Of a stretch of DNA of 64,000 nt, positions 24,761 through 34,185 are shown one piece after another (the stretch's first letter is position 1; each line of letters starts with the position of its first letter). The position numbers were made by a program, and so were the translations under genes. This stretch comes from Chryseobacterium sediminis (GTDB lineage Bacteria > Bacteroidota > Bacteroidia > Flavobacteriales > Weeksellaceae), in contig NZ_VUNZ01000003.1 in the NCBI RefSeq assembly GCF_008386505.1, forward strand, positions 531,783 through 595,782, in the 5' to 3' direction. The notes under the pieces are model-generated. The model was not told the origin of the DNA and made no database searches. It worked only from the letters and a program-made list of their open reading frames with translations.

Positions 24761-25900
24761 TTATATTCTTCTTATTCTGTTTTTTTCGTAATCCTCGAAG
24801 ATCATTTGTCCTAAACCTGAGAGTCCTGTCAGAAATGCTTTTCCTTTGTTCTGAGCTGTAAACTCTTCTACAAACTGACGCAGATAAGGATCTTGGGCAA
24901 TCATAAAAGTGGTGATAGGGATTTTCAGTTTTCTGGCCTGTGCTGCTCTGTTGAGGCATTGGTTAACAATTTTTTCATCCAAACCAAAACTGTTCATATA
25001 AAACTCTCCGCTGGGCAGCTGGATACAGCTCGGTTTTCCATCGGTAATCATAAAAATCTGTTTGTTGGTATTTCTTTTCCTGCGAAGAATATCCATTGCC
25101 AGCTCCAGACCGGCTACGGTATTGGTATGATAAGGCCCTACTTTTAAATAGGGAAGGTCTTTGATCTTGATGGGCCATGCTTCATTTCCAAAAACAATGA
25201 TATCAATGGAGTCTTTGGGGTATTTCCGTTTAATCAGTTCCACAAGTGCCATGGCAACTTTTTTCGCTGGTGTAATACGGTCTTCACCATATAAGATCAT
25301 GGAATGGCTGATGTCGATCATCAGAACGGTACTCATCTGTGCCTTATGCTTGGTTTCTTCTACAATGAGGTCATCTTCCGTAAGGCGAAGGTCTGAAATT
25401 CCGTTATTGATCTGGGCATTTTTTAAACTTTCAGTCATGTTTACGGCTGCAAGATCATCCCCGTATTGGAAGGAGCGGTTTTCGCCATCTCTTTCGTCAC
25501 CAATTCCTGTTTTGCTGGTGCGGTGATTTCCGGCTCCGTTTTTTTTAAGTTTTCCAAATATTTGATCTAAAGCATATTCACGAAGGGCTGCTTCCAGTTT
25601 TGGAGTTAATATATTTTTACCTTTACCGCTTCCAGTATTGCCTTCTTCAGGATCTTCTTCTTTGATATAGCCCCGTTTTTTCAGATCTTCTTCAAAATCC
25701 TGAAGGGTATATTCATCATTGAAAATGTCATATTCCTTATCAAGCATATCAAGCCATTCAAAGGCTTCTTCAAGATCTCCGGAAGTGTGGGTGAGCAAAT
25801 CTTTGAAAACATCAAAGACCCGGTCAAAATGCGATAATTCCTCAGGCACATGTTTGCTGAATATAAAGCCTTTCTGAGGATTAAAATTTTTATCTGTCAT
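24761..25900 (-). CDS. VWA domain protein, partner of the AAA+ ATPase
   Basis: 379 aa. The N-terminal half is helical and charged, with a Gly/Ser-rich linker near residue 95. The C-terminal half is a von Willebrand A domain: MIDISHSMILYGEDR is the DxSxS part of MIDAS, TNTVAGLELAM gives the Thr, and FMITDGKPS gives the Asp. This is the D-subunit-like partner of the ChlI-type ATPase, with which it forms an operon (gap of 61 bases, same strand, order VWA then ATPase). Confidence 0.88.
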   Translation of the reverse strand: MTDKNFNPQKGFIFSKHVPEELSHFDRVFDVFKDLLTHTSGDLEEAFEWLDMLDKEYDIFNDEYTLQDFEEDLKKRGYIKEEDPEEGNTGSGKGKNILTPKLEAALREYALDQIFGKLKKNGAGNHRTSKTGIGDERDGENRSFQYGDDLAAVNMTESLKNAQINNGISDLRLTEDDLIVEETKHKAQMSTVLMIDISHSMILYGEDRITPAKKVAMALVELIKRKYPKDSIDIIVFGNEAWPIKIKDLPYLKVGPYHTNTVAGLELAMDILRRKRNTNKQIFMITDGKPSCIQLPSGEFYMNSFGLDEKIVNQCLNRAAQARKLKIPITTFMIAQDPYLRQFVEEFTAQNKGKAFLTGLSGLGQMIFEDYEKNRIRRI

Positions 25901-26100
25901 AAGATGATGAAGCTGTTTTGCTGTTATTTGCTTTTGAATATTTCAGATAATCCAAAAATTATCAGGAGTATTCTTTATTTCGTTTCAATCTGAAAAGTTA
26001 GGAAAATATCACTTCAAGATTCCTCCTGAGAAATAGAAAAAACTAATGGTGGTGATATGAAATTAGAATATAATATCAGATTGTGTAGACTGTAAATGCG

Positions 26101-26130
26101 ATAAAGCCCCGAAATACTCCGGAGCTTTAT
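26101..26130 (-). terminator. Hairpin without a T tract downstream of the amine oxidase
   Basis: ATAAAGCCCCG / CGGAGCTTTAT arms with a short internal mismatch. Like the hairpin at 20281 it lacks a T run on minus; the shared ATAAAG-CTTTAT frame suggests a common terminator-like family. Confidence 0.5.
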
Positions 26131-26164
26131 CTATACACATCATCTTATTATTATGTATTTAAGA

Positions 26165-27934
26165 TTACCAACCTAAATAATAATCACGATCCAGCCAGTA
26201 GGGCCAGTCTAATTTAAAATGGGTCTGAAGCATTTTTTCAGCTTCACAGAAAGCACCTTCCACCCAGCCTTGCTGATCAGAATAAGCTTCTCCAATAATG
26301 TGGATTTGCTCATCCATCAACGGTTTTCTCATATATGGCATAACATCTTTCACGGAGAAACCTGCTTTCCAGGCGTGGTATCCTGCACCATAAGGATCGT
26401 CTGTCCAGTCTCTAAAATAAGTTACATAAGGTTGCGGAATTTCTACACCATGTAATTCTTTCAGCTGGTTTATCAATTCGTTGACCATGAACTCTGTGGC
26501 CTGAACATCGTCAAATTTGTGCAATTCTTCCATGGATGTAGACTTGTTAGCTCTTACTTTGAAAAGAACTTTGTCGTCAGATAGCGCTTTCCAGAACGTT
26601 TCCGTTTCCATATCACCATAACTTCCCAGCAACATTGAATTGTCGTTTTCAGGATCAGTACCGAAATAATAGCACTGTCTCATAGGTAAGTCCGTAATGG
26701 AATGCCCGGAATCAATTCCCAGATCTCTCCACCATGGACGGTCAAATCCCATTAGGATTTTAAAGGCAGGCTCCATAATAATAGAACGGATATTTTCATT
26801 CAGTTTCTGATGTCTGTTAGCATCGAAAAAGAAGTTATTCTGATCCAATAATTCAAGAGATTTTCTTGGCATACCCAATACCAATGAATTGGCATACACT
26901 TTCCAGGTTGTATTGCTCTGTATATTCAGGAAAGTAAGTTCATATTTATGAGTATGAATCAGATGATGGTCTTTGGTGAAAGTAATCAGCTTATTTTCAG
27001 ACCATATGCGGGCTCCGTCATGTTCCATATAAGCGTTGGCTACTGCATAAGCAATGCTGTCATATCCTTCTTCAATGGTTTTGTAGATAGTACCGGCAGA
27101 AAAATCTCCTACCATGTACGGAAAGGCCTCAGCAGAATTCCAGTTGATGGTATTGGAATAGTATCCTCCGGCATTCGCTAAAAATTCATATCCTTCCTGG
27201 GAAACCTGATCTTTGATTAAGTTCCAGAAACCGATATCATTTACCAGACGTTTGTCATAAGGAGAACCCGGGAAATTGTAGATCATTCTTGGTTTGATGG
27301 CATCCCAGTCTCTACTGGTCAGCTGGAAAGAGTAATCATAGCCATTAGGGTCTGCAATAATCAGTTCTTTATAGTTTTCTGCTACCCATGGATCTGACAT
27401 TAAAACATTGTAAATGATTTTATTAAATAGCTGATCAGAGCTGAAACCTTCATCATTTTCATTCAGGTAATATCGGGTAATCAGTTTGTTATTAAGTTTT
27501 TGTTCCTCTGTCCAGGCACTCTGTTTGAAACGCTCTTTTCTGATGTACATTAGAAGTTTTTCAGGCTCTCCCATAGGAAATGGAACAGGAGTCATCTTAT
27601 CCTTTAGTACAGGTGTTCTTTTGTCTGGGTCCTCTTTCAATGGATACCCTTCGATCAATGTGGTTACAATTTGCTGAGAAGTCAGATAACGCATTCCTCC
27701 AAGCTCACCCCAAAAATTCATTCCCGGCATAACTACGGACTCAAGTCTTCCGCCTAGTCTGTTGCTCATATCAAAGACCTGTACTTCATGAGCTTTATAC
27801 TTATTATCGGTTACCAGACGAAAAGCAGTGTATAGTCCGGAAGTTCCGGCACCAATAATGGCTACTTCTACTTTCAGATCGGGCTGCATCCCCGGATACA
27901 ACGGGGTATCTTTATTGACGTTTGTTTGATTCAT
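26165..27934 (-). CDS. Flavin amine oxidase (L-amino acid oxidase-like)
   Basis: 589 aa. FAD-binding Rossmann motif VAIIGAGTSGLYTAFRLV at residues 24-41 and the amine-oxidase signature NRLGGRLES...WGELGGMRY, which places the flavin next to the substrate pocket. C-terminal motif AYSDQQGWVEGAFCEAEKML closes the FAD site. No signal peptide, so cytosolic unless released. The likely reaction is oxidative deamination of an L-amino acid or amine, giving ammonia and H2O2; the substrate cannot be read from sequence. A second FAD amine oxidase gene lies upstream with a 13-base gap, so they form one transcript. Confidence 0.87.
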   Translation of the reverse strand: MNQTNVNKDTPLYPGMQPDLKVEVAIIGAGTSGLYTAFRLVTDNKYKAHEVQVFDMSNRLGGRLESVVMPGMNFWGELGGMRYLTSQQIVTTLIEGYPLKEDPDKRTPVLKDKMTPVPFPMGEPEKLLMYIRKERFKQSAWTEEQKLNNKLITRYYLNENDEGFSSDQLFNKIIYNVLMSDPWVAENYKELIIADPNGYDYSFQLTSRDWDAIKPRMIYNFPGSPYDKRLVNDIGFWNLIKDQVSQEGYEFLANAGGYYSNTINWNSAEAFPYMVGDFSAGTIYKTIEEGYDSIAYAVANAYMEHDGARIWSENKLITFTKDHHLIHTHKYELTFLNIQSNTTWKVYANSLVLGMPRKSLELLDQNNFFFDANRHQKLNENIRSIIMEPAFKILMGFDRPWWRDLGIDSGHSITDLPMRQCYYFGTDPENDNSMLLGSYGDMETETFWKALSDDKVLFKVRANKSTSMEELHKFDDVQATEFMVNELINQLKELHGVEIPQPYVTYFRDWTDDPYGAGYHAWKAGFSVKDVMPYMRKPLMDEQIHIIGEAYSDQQGWVEGAFCEAEKMLQTHFKLDWPYWLDRDYYLGW

Positions 27935-27947
27935 GGTTTATAATTTT

Positions 27948-29135
27948 TTAAAGTGCTAAGAAATATTTATATCCTAATCGGAATGGGGTAATGTCAAAAT
28001 CGGTATGTCCGTCTAAGGCAAGATCAGACATGATTTTACCTAAGAAAGGGGTGAATTTTGCGGCCCATCCTGTGGCATAGACCACAATATTTTTATGGTT
28101 GGGTACATAAGGAGGTGCAAAATCAATTAATAATTCTTTATTGGGAATTGTACTCAATGCGATAAGACATGTTGAGGTATATTCCGGTTCGATGTTCAGC
28201 CCCGTCATGTGGTTTTCAATCCATTGCGAAGTATAGGCAAGTTCCTGAGGGTTGGGAATCAATGTTCTGTCACTTGGTTCTTCTAAAGGGGTGATGACAA
28301 AGTCCGGTGCTACGCGGATGTATTCCGGATGATCCCATTCAACGGAAGGGAAACCATAAAACTGATTGCCGTTATCTCCTGTTGCATTCTGGAACACAAA
28401 CCAGGTTGGATACTGTATCGTAGGATCAGTCTTTTTGAAATAAGCAGAAGACATATTCCAATAAGTAGCTTCTATTTTAAAATCCAGTAAGTTGATAACA
28501 CTGTTGATGTAGGGCCCCGGGATAATGGCCAGCTTTTTGGCGATATAAATTCCGTTGGGCGTGGTAAGTTCAAAAAGTTCACCGTTTTGTTTGATTTCAA
28601 GCACAGGAGAATCTTCCCTGAGTTCTACGGTTTCTTCTTTCTGGCAAAGGCTTAAAAGCGTTTCAATAGTTGCTTTAAAATTAATGCTGGCGCCATCAGG
28701 CTGAAACAGACCAACATAATTATCCGGAAGGTTTTTGAAATGATACTGTTCTTCAATCTCTTTTGAAGTTAAGTTTGTATAGGGAACACCTAAAGCTTCT
28801 AAAGCTTTCTCTGCTTCAGCAATATTTCCTTCGGTAGAATGTATTTCAGGATCTCCAAACCAGAGAGTGCCTACTTTATCCAGCAATTGGGTATCGGTCT
28901 TTTTTTGAAGTTCATCCCAATAAGGCTGAGAATCCAAAGCCATTTGTACCATATATTCATCCGGATACGGAATCCGGAACTGGCGGGATACTCCTGCAGA
29001 GCTGCCCAGCTGATTCACAAAAGTGTATTGTTCCAATACCAAAGTCTTAGCCTGGCGCTGACCAAGATGGTAGGCCGTTGCCAGACCTATTGCTCCTCCG
29101 CCAATGACGATTACGTCGTAGTTTTCTGTAATCAT
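27948..29135 (-). CDS. FAD-dependent oxidoreductase, sarcosine/N-methyltryptophan oxidase (SolA) type
   Basis: 395 aa DAO-family enzyme. Dinucleotide fold VIVIGGGAIGLATAYHLG; the GSSAGVSRQFR loop corresponds to the SxxGxxR flavin loop of monomeric sarcosine oxidase; Cys in STCLIALSTIPNKELLID aligns with the covalent-flavin Cys of that family; the C-terminus ATGWAAKFTPFLGKIMSDLAL matches the last FAD contact. It oxidises a secondary amine or N-methyl amino acid with O2 to give H2O2. Cotranscribed with the amine oxidase at 26165. Confidence 0.85.
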   Translation of the reverse strand: MITENYDVIVIGGGAIGLATAYHLGQRQAKTLVLEQYTFVNQLGSSAGVSRQFRIPYPDEYMVQMALDSQPYWDELQKKTDTQLLDKVGTLWFGDPEIHSTEGNIAEAEKALEALGVPYTNLTSKEIEEQYHFKNLPDNYVGLFQPDGASINFKATIETLLSLCQKEETVELREDSPVLEIKQNGELFELTTPNGIYIAKKLAIIPGPYINSVINLLDFKIEATYWNMSSAYFKKTDPTIQYPTWFVFQNATGDNGNQFYGFPSVEWDHPEYIRVAPDFVITPLEEPSDRTLIPNPQELAYTSQWIENHMTGLNIEPEYTSTCLIALSTIPNKELLIDFAPPYVPNHKNIVVYATGWAAKFTPFLGKIMSDLALDGHTDFDITPFRLGYKYFLAL

Positions 29136-29822
29136 AGGTTATTACGTTTTTATTTTTATAATCGTATTGAAGAATTACAGAAAGTAAAGACAGCAAAAAG
29201 TAGAGTGTACCACCATTGCTGGTCTTCAACAATCTCTGAATCCCATTCATACGATAGATGATGTGTAGAGATGAATCTGCCGGTACATGTTAATATCATG
29301 GTTACCCATGGGATATTGTCACTATTAATAAGCATTTCAAAGTAACAAAGAAGAGGGTATATGTTCTTAGAGTGTAAATAACCAATTGTGGTATCTAGTA
29401 GAAATACTTAATGGTATAAAAACTTTATTCAGTAAGGGAATAATGATCCTTCAAAATGACTGAAATGGTGAGTGATTATCTATTGTTTTTTCACACGTTA
29501 TTGATGATATATTATTCGCTAGATATAATAAAACAGGCAGATACAGAATATTTTACAGAACCCAGCTTTTTGCAATTGATCTAAAAAAATGGATTTACGT
29601 AAATAAAACTGAATGTTTATATGGCAATTTGATATAGAAAAAAATTAAATTCTATGGGTTTTGTCAAATATTCATTATTATAAGAAGACAAAAATTAATT
29701 TAACTTTGCAGATTAGATGATATACTGCTATTATGAAATTATTGAAAATAATAGTATATTGTTGAAAGCTAATATCTAATGGACTTATGTAGTCAGGAAA
29801 TTGATTTAACTGATAAACAAAT
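29136..29822. other. 687-base intergenic region between amine oxidases and kinase
   Basis: No CDS can be supported. AT-rich text with a bulged palindrome (ATATCATGG / CCATGGGATAT near 29293-29316) and, at 29701-29708, TAACTTTG, a -7-like element about 115 bases before the kinase start. Short frames on both strands have no coding look. The region is long for this genome and may hold promoters for both divergent operons. Confidence 0.6.
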
Positions 29823-31556
29823 ATGAAATATAAATTCTTAAATTTTAAATTGAGAAAACTTGTTCATTACTCATTGATCCTTTGTATTTTACTGATACAG
29901 GTCATTATCGCCATATTTTTTTATAATGAATTTGTCAACGGGAAGAAGCTGAAGTTTATTAAAGATCAGCTTGAAGAAACCCGTGCATTGGGCGGATTGA
30001 CGGATAATTCCAGAAAAGATTTTATGGATGCTCAGGATTATCTTCAAAAATATATGGCTACTCAGGATAATAATGATCTGCAGCTCTATTTTCAATCGTT
30101 GAGAAAACTTAAAACCAATTTTGATAAGATTGGTGAATATGAAAATACAAGTCCGAGGCTCAAAAAGAATCTGGCAGCTCACAGTCAGGATATTCAGAAG
30201 ACTGAAAAACTGAAAACACTGATAGATTCAGTATACCAGACCTCTTTGAACCCACCTGCAAAAATTGAAGATAAGCAGTATGAACCGGCAAAGTATAAAA
30301 ATGATTTTGAGGATCTGAAAATCCAGACCCGTACCTATGCCGATACTGTTAAAAAGAAAGGCTTTTTCGGTCGTTTAAAAGATGCGGTAACAGGAAAAGT
30401 AGATGTTCAGAAGGAAAGTACGGTAATCACAATGACCAACAATAAAACCATAGATCTTTCTCAGGTAAAATCCAAAATGGATAACACAATAAAGTCTATG
30501 GATAAGCATTATGCCGCTGAAGTAAAGAAGGTACAGTTGCTTGCCGCTCAAAATCAGAAAAATAATCTGCAGTTTTATAGTAACTTCAGTAAGTTGCTTG
30601 TTTACAGTAACGGATTGATACAGGTGTATGAAAATGCCATCAAGGATTTTAAAACAGAACTGGAAAAGGAATACAACGAACAGAGTTCCAATAATAATAC
30701 AATCAGGACTTATCTGGTATTGGGATTGATGATTCTTATGTTTATCGTATCCATTCTGATCATGTATTTTACTAGAGTGGCATTTATATATGAACAAAAA
30801 CTTAACGCTGCAAATAAAGAGATTAAAAAGAATCTTAATTTTAAAAACAGAATTCTGGGAATGCTGAGCCATGATCTTAGATCTCCGTTAAAAATTATCA
30901 ATATTTTTATAGATAAGATCCACAGAACTACAGAGGATGAAACGATAAAGGATTATCTTAAATCTATCAAGTTTACAAACAGTACTCTGCTTCTGCAATC
31001 TAACCAGATCCTGGAATACACTAAAAATGAAAATGCTGAAAAAGAACTTATAAAATCAGTTTTCAATCTTAAAGATGAGATCAGTTCTATTGTGAAGGTA
31101 ATTACACCTTATCTGGAAACCAGAAACAACAGATTTGTAGTAACAGACAGAATTCCTGAAGAAGTAGAAGTTTATTCGGATAATATAAGAATCAACCAGA
31201 TTTTTATGAATATTATTGGGAATGCCAACAAGTTTACAGAAAACGGGCAGATTGATCTCGTGATGGCCACAGAAACTATAGGTGAAAATCAAATTTCCCT
31301 GATTACAACGGTAGGAGACACCGGAGTAGGGATATCAGAATCTGATCTTGGTAAAATTTTTGATCCTTACTATCAGGGAATGGTATCTGATGAAGTAGAT
31401 AATCTGGGAGCAGGACTTGGTCTTAACCTGGTAAAAGAAATCGTAGAGCTTTTCGATGGCGATATATCAGTGGAAAGTAAACTACACAAAGGAACAAAAG
31501 TGACATTCAGGATCAACTTAAATAGTAATAATAATGGAAACGCCAATTCAAAATAA
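29823..31556 (+). CDS. Membrane sensor histidine kinase
   Basis: 577 aa. TM1 at about 13-34, a Lys- and coil-rich periplasmic helical domain (35-295), TM2 at about 296-319, then HisKA with the phospho-acceptor H350 in LGMLSHDLRSPL and an HATPase_c core (NIIGNANKFTENG, GDTGVGIS, LGAGLGLNLVKEIVELFDG). The periplasmic part is of the CHASE/four-helix kind, not a propeller. The stimulus is unknown. It overlaps the response regulator by 23 bases, so they are translated as a pair. Confidence 0.9.
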   Translation: MKYKFLNFKLRKLVHYSLILCILLIQVIIAIFFYNEFVNGKKLKFIKDQLEETRALGGLTDNSRKDFMDAQDYLQKYMATQDNNDLQLYFQSLRKLKTNFDKIGEYENTSPRLKKNLAAHSQDIQKTEKLKTLIDSVYQTSLNPPAKIEDKQYEPAKYKNDFEDLKIQTRTYADTVKKKGFFGRLKDAVTGKVDVQKESTVITMTNNKTIDLSQVKSKMDNTIKSMDKHYAAEVKKVQLLAAQNQKNNLQFYSNFSKLLVYSNGLIQVYENAIKDFKTELEKEYNEQSSNNNTIRTYLVLGLMILMFIVSILIMYFTRVAFIYEQKLNAANKEIKKNLNFKNRILGMLSHDLRSPLKIINIFIDKIHRTTEDETIKDYLKSIKFTNSTLLLQSNQILEYTKNENAEKELIKSVFNLKDEISSIVKVITPYLETRNNRFVVTDRIPEEVEVYSDNIRINQIFMNIIGNANKFTENGQIDLVMATETIGENQISLITTVGDTGVGISESDLGKIFDPYYQGMVSDEVDNLGAGLGLNLVKEIVELFDGDISVESKLHKGTKVTFRINLNSNNNGNANSK

Positions 31557-32187
31557 AGAGATTATTTTCCTGCTGGCAGACGATCACAGCATTGTGCGCC
31601 AGGGAATGGAAATTGTTATCAGTGATATTGTTCCCAATGCTAAAGTGTATCAGACTTCATCTTTACACCAGGTATTGGAACTGATAGAATCAAAAGGGGT
31701 TGAAATGGCCATCATTGATGCCCATTTTCCGGACGGAAACAGTCTGCATATTCTGCCTCAGATGAAAAGTGTGAATCCTGATCTTAAAGTTTTGATTTTT
31801 ACAGGACTTGAAGAGGATCTGCATGGCCTTAAATTTATTAAAGCGGGTGCTAACGGCTACCTGAGCAAATTGAGTGAAGAGGAAGAGGTAAGGGAAGCGA
31901 TTACAACTTTTATAGAGAAAGGAGAATATTTTTCTGAGCTTTTGAGAAATCTATTGGTGCAGCTTGTTTATAATCCGGATCTGATAAGTCCTCTCAACAG
32001 TCTGACCAAAAGAGAACTGCAGATTGCAGAACTCTATGCCGAAGGATATGGAAACCTGGAAATATCAAACAGCTTGAATATCAAACAGAATACAGTAAGC
32101 ACAATCAAAAAAAATATCTTTGAAAAACTGAAGATAGAGAATATGGTTGAGCTGGTAGAACTCATTAAAACGCACCATAAACTATAG
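31534..32187 (+). CDS. NarL/FixJ family response regulator
   Basis: 217 aa. Receiver at residues 8-125 with D16-D17, phospho-acceptor D62 in AIIDAHFPDG, Thr in LIFTGLE and Lys in GYLSKLS. LuxR-type HTH at about 150-215: LTKRELQIAELYAEGYGNLEISNSLNIKQNTVSTIKKNIFEKL. Partner of the kinase it overlaps. No target genes are obvious next to it apart from a 470-base region with small ORFs. Confidence 0.92.
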   Translation: METPIQNKEIIFLLADDHSIVRQGMEIVISDIVPNAKVYQTSSLHQVLELIESKGVEMAIIDAHFPDGNSLHILPQMKSVNPDLKVLIFTGLEEDLHGLKFIKAGANGYLSKLSEEEEVREAITTFIEKGEYFSELLRNLLVQLVYNPDLISPLNSLTKRELQIAELYAEGYGNLEISNSLNIKQNTVSTIKKNIFEKLKIENMVELVELIKTHHKL

Positions 32188-32332
32188 CAGTCCGTAGGAC
32201 ATTTTTCACTTCGTATAGTCAGAGAATTTGATTTTATCGATAAATATCTATAAGTGAATCGAGATGTATCGATGAGGTTTATAGAGAATTTTATTTTGTA
32301 ATGTTGTTCCTTTGTACTGTGAAATTTAAGTA

Positions 32333-32395
32333 ATGAAAAAGCAACTGAGAAATGCTTTTCAATTGATAAGATTTCATACACAAAACAACAAATGA
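32333..32395 (+). other. Tiny ORF 1 in the 471-base gap (20 aa)
   Basis: ATG-initiated, basic peptide of 20 residues that begins MKKQLRNAFQLIRFH. The gap 32188-32658 holds no larger CDS. May be noise. Confidence 0.2.
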
Positions 32396-32437
32396 TTATA
32401 ACTATACATTTAATAAACGATAGTTATAGAGACACAA

Positions 32438-32506
32438 ATGATGAAATTAATAAAAACACTGATGAAATTAAACGGAGTGATGAATAACCTTCAGCGGGCT
32501 TCTTAA
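32438..32506 (+). other. Tiny ORF 2 in the 471-base gap (22 aa)
   Basis: ATG ATG start, 22 residues with a Met/Leu/Lys-rich core (MMKLIKTLMKLNGVMNN). It ends about 67 bases before an excellent terminator that the response-regulator stop lies 386 bases away from. The terminator supports a transcript here; coding is not shown. Confidence 0.25.
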
Positions 32507-32572
32507 AAGCCAAATGAAAAAAACACAAATACATATAAAGAGGTTCAGTTGACAGGTTACAATTACAAAACA

Positions 32573-32599
32573 AAAAAGAAGGCGCACAGCCTTCTTTTT
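32573..32599 (+). terminator. Strong terminator at the end of the gap
   Basis: AAAAAGAAGGC / GCCTTCTTTTT stem with a five-base loop. Confidence 0.85.
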
Positions 32600-32640
32600 G
32601 TTTTTTATCATTTGATAAACAGATGCTGTAATCTATATCT

Positions 32641-32648
32641 TAGTTTTG
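32641..32648 (+). promoter_or_regulatory. -7 promoter element for the ACT protein gene
   Basis: TAGTTTTG fits TAnnTTTG, ten bases before the start; a TTTG is 26 bases upstream, which is longer than usual. Confidence 0.4.
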
Positions 32649-32658
32649 TACCAAAAAG

Positions 32659-33057
32659 ATGACAGGAGAAAAAGATTTAGCCGTTTTGCTTCAGAACATG
32701 GAACCCGTATTAAATACAGGAGAATATGTGTTTTGTACTGTTGAAAACCTCAGTGAGTTACCGGATATAGAAAAGGTCTTGTTTTTCTTTAGGGAAGCTG
32801 AGGCGGTTACCATTGTTTTAAAAAAAGAAATAGCAGATGAATGGAATATGATTTACAGTTATATTGCTTCATGGATTACTCTGAATATTCATTCTTCCCT
32901 GGAAGCTGTAGGGCTCACTGCTGCCTTTGCAAATGCCTTGAAACAGGAAAATATCAGCTGTAATGTAGTGGCTGCTTATTTTCATGATCATATTTTTGTA
33001 GCCAAAGAAGATGCTGAAAAAGCAATGAGAACTCTCCATGCATTGAAAAATGGTTAA
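32659..33057 (+). CDS. ACT domain-containing protein (DUF2241 type)
   Basis: 132 aa. The protein has two ACT-like beta-alpha-beta parts: GEYVFCTVENLSELPDIEKVLFFFREAEAVTIVLKKEIADEW and WITLNIHSSLEAVGLTAAFANALKQENISCNVVAAYFHDHIFVAKEDAEKAMRTL. The motif SSLEAVGLTAAF is the usual ligand-binding Gly/Ala turn. It probably binds an amino acid; no enzyme is fused. Monocistronic with a -7 element just upstream. Confidence 0.8.
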   Translation: MTGEKDLAVLLQNMEPVLNTGEYVFCTVENLSELPDIEKVLFFFREAEAVTIVLKKEIADEWNMIYSYIASWITLNIHSSLEAVGLTAAFANALKQENISCNVVAAYFHDHIFVAKEDAEKAMRTLHALKNG

Positions 33058-33178
33058 GAAGTTTCAAAAATCATCTTTAAACTTTCCATTTGTAATTTTC
33101 ACCTTTAAAAATGTCTAATTGAATTCCTAAAATGTCCTGTTGATAATACTTTTAAGTGTTCTGCCTGTTTTTGTGTTT

Positions 33179-33186
33179 TATGTTTG
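33179..33186 (+). promoter_or_regulatory. -7 promoter element for the hydrolase gene
   Basis: TATGTTTG fits TAnnTTTG and lies 28 bases before the start of the lipoprotein hydrolase gene. Confidence 0.5.
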
Positions 33187-33214
33187 CACCATAATCAAAC
33201 AAAAATAAACTACA

Positions 33215-34162
33215 ATGAAAACAATCAGAAAAATCTCAGCTGTTAGCCTATTATGCTTAACTCTTTTTACCGTTGTGACCGTGTCCTGTACTGAAGAAAA
33301 TGAACCTCCCACGGTACAGGAGGTACAAAACAGAGACCATCAAACGGCCAAAACCCAATTCATAAACGTTAAAGGAAATGCCATTGCATACCGCGTTTTA
33401 GGAAAAGAAGAGGGAATTCCGCTGGTACTTCTGCCAGGATTGGGAGGTTCAATGGATGACTGGGATCCTGCTGTGACCGATGGACTGGCAAAAAAATTCA
33501 AAGTAATTATCTTCGACAATAAAGGAGTGGCATCTTCAAAAGGAGTTACTCCCAATACTATTCAGACAATGGCTGATGATGCTGTCGATTTTATCAATGC
33601 GCTGAATCTGAATAAAGTGAATATCATGGGATTTTCAATGGGGGGATTTATTGCTCAGAGAATAGTGCTGACTCATCCTTCGCTGATTAATAAAGTGATT
33701 TTAACCGGAACTGGTCCTCAGGGAGCCATCGGATTATCAAACTTACCTAATATTGTTGCAGGAACAGCGGGCCTAAGTCCTGAAGCTTCCTTCCTGAAAT
33801 TCGGATTTACAGAATCGGCTCAAAGTATAGCGGAGGGAAAAGCCTCTTTTGCAAGAGTTCAGCTTCGTACAAAAGACAGAGATGTTCCGTTAAATGATGC
33901 TACTTCAAATTCGCAATTTACAGCTGTGTTAAGCTGGGCTCAACCCAATGCTGATGCTCTTACAGAAATACAAAATATCAAAAACCCTGTACTGATTGTT
34001 CATGGTGAAAATGACCTTCCCGTGTCTGTTCAGAATGCTAAAAATATGGCTCAGAATTTAGATCAGGCAGAATTGGTGATTTTCCCGGATTCTGGACATG
34101 CCTCTTTCTATCAGTACCATGATACTTTTGTAGGGAAAGCAATTGAGTTCCTTGGGAAATAA
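33215..34162 (+). CDS. Alpha/beta hydrolase lipoprotein
   Basis: 315 aa. Signal peptide with lipobox VTVSC (Cys about 25). Catalytic triad: nucleophile Ser in MGFSMGGFIAQR (residue about 142), Asp in VHGENDLPVS, His in FPDSGHASFYQ. The oxyanion HG-like motif is VLLPGLGGSMDDWD. Substrate unknown; similar proteins hydrolyse esters or lactones on the outer face. A hairpin repeat at 34186 probably ends transcription. Confidence 0.88.
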   Translation: MKTIRKISAVSLLCLTLFTVVTVSCTEENEPPTVQEVQNRDHQTAKTQFINVKGNAIAYRVLGKEEGIPLVLLPGLGGSMDDWDPAVTDGLAKKFKVIIFDNKGVASSKGVTPNTIQTMADDAVDFINALNLNKVNIMGFSMGGFIAQRIVLTHPSLINKVILTGTGPQGAIGLSNLPNIVAGTAGLSPEASFLKFGFTESAQSIAEGKASFARVQLRTKDRDVPLNDATSNSQFTAVLSWAQPNADALTEIQNIKNPVLIVHGENDLPVSVQNAKNMAQNLDQAELVIFPDSGHASFYQYHDTFVGKAIEFLGK

Positions 34163-34185
34163 AATTTAATTTTTTTAATTATAAC

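Noticed and set aside
26948..27181. Plus-strand ORF opposite the amine oxidase
   Set aside because: Shadow frame of the FAD enzyme; composition follows the opposite strand.
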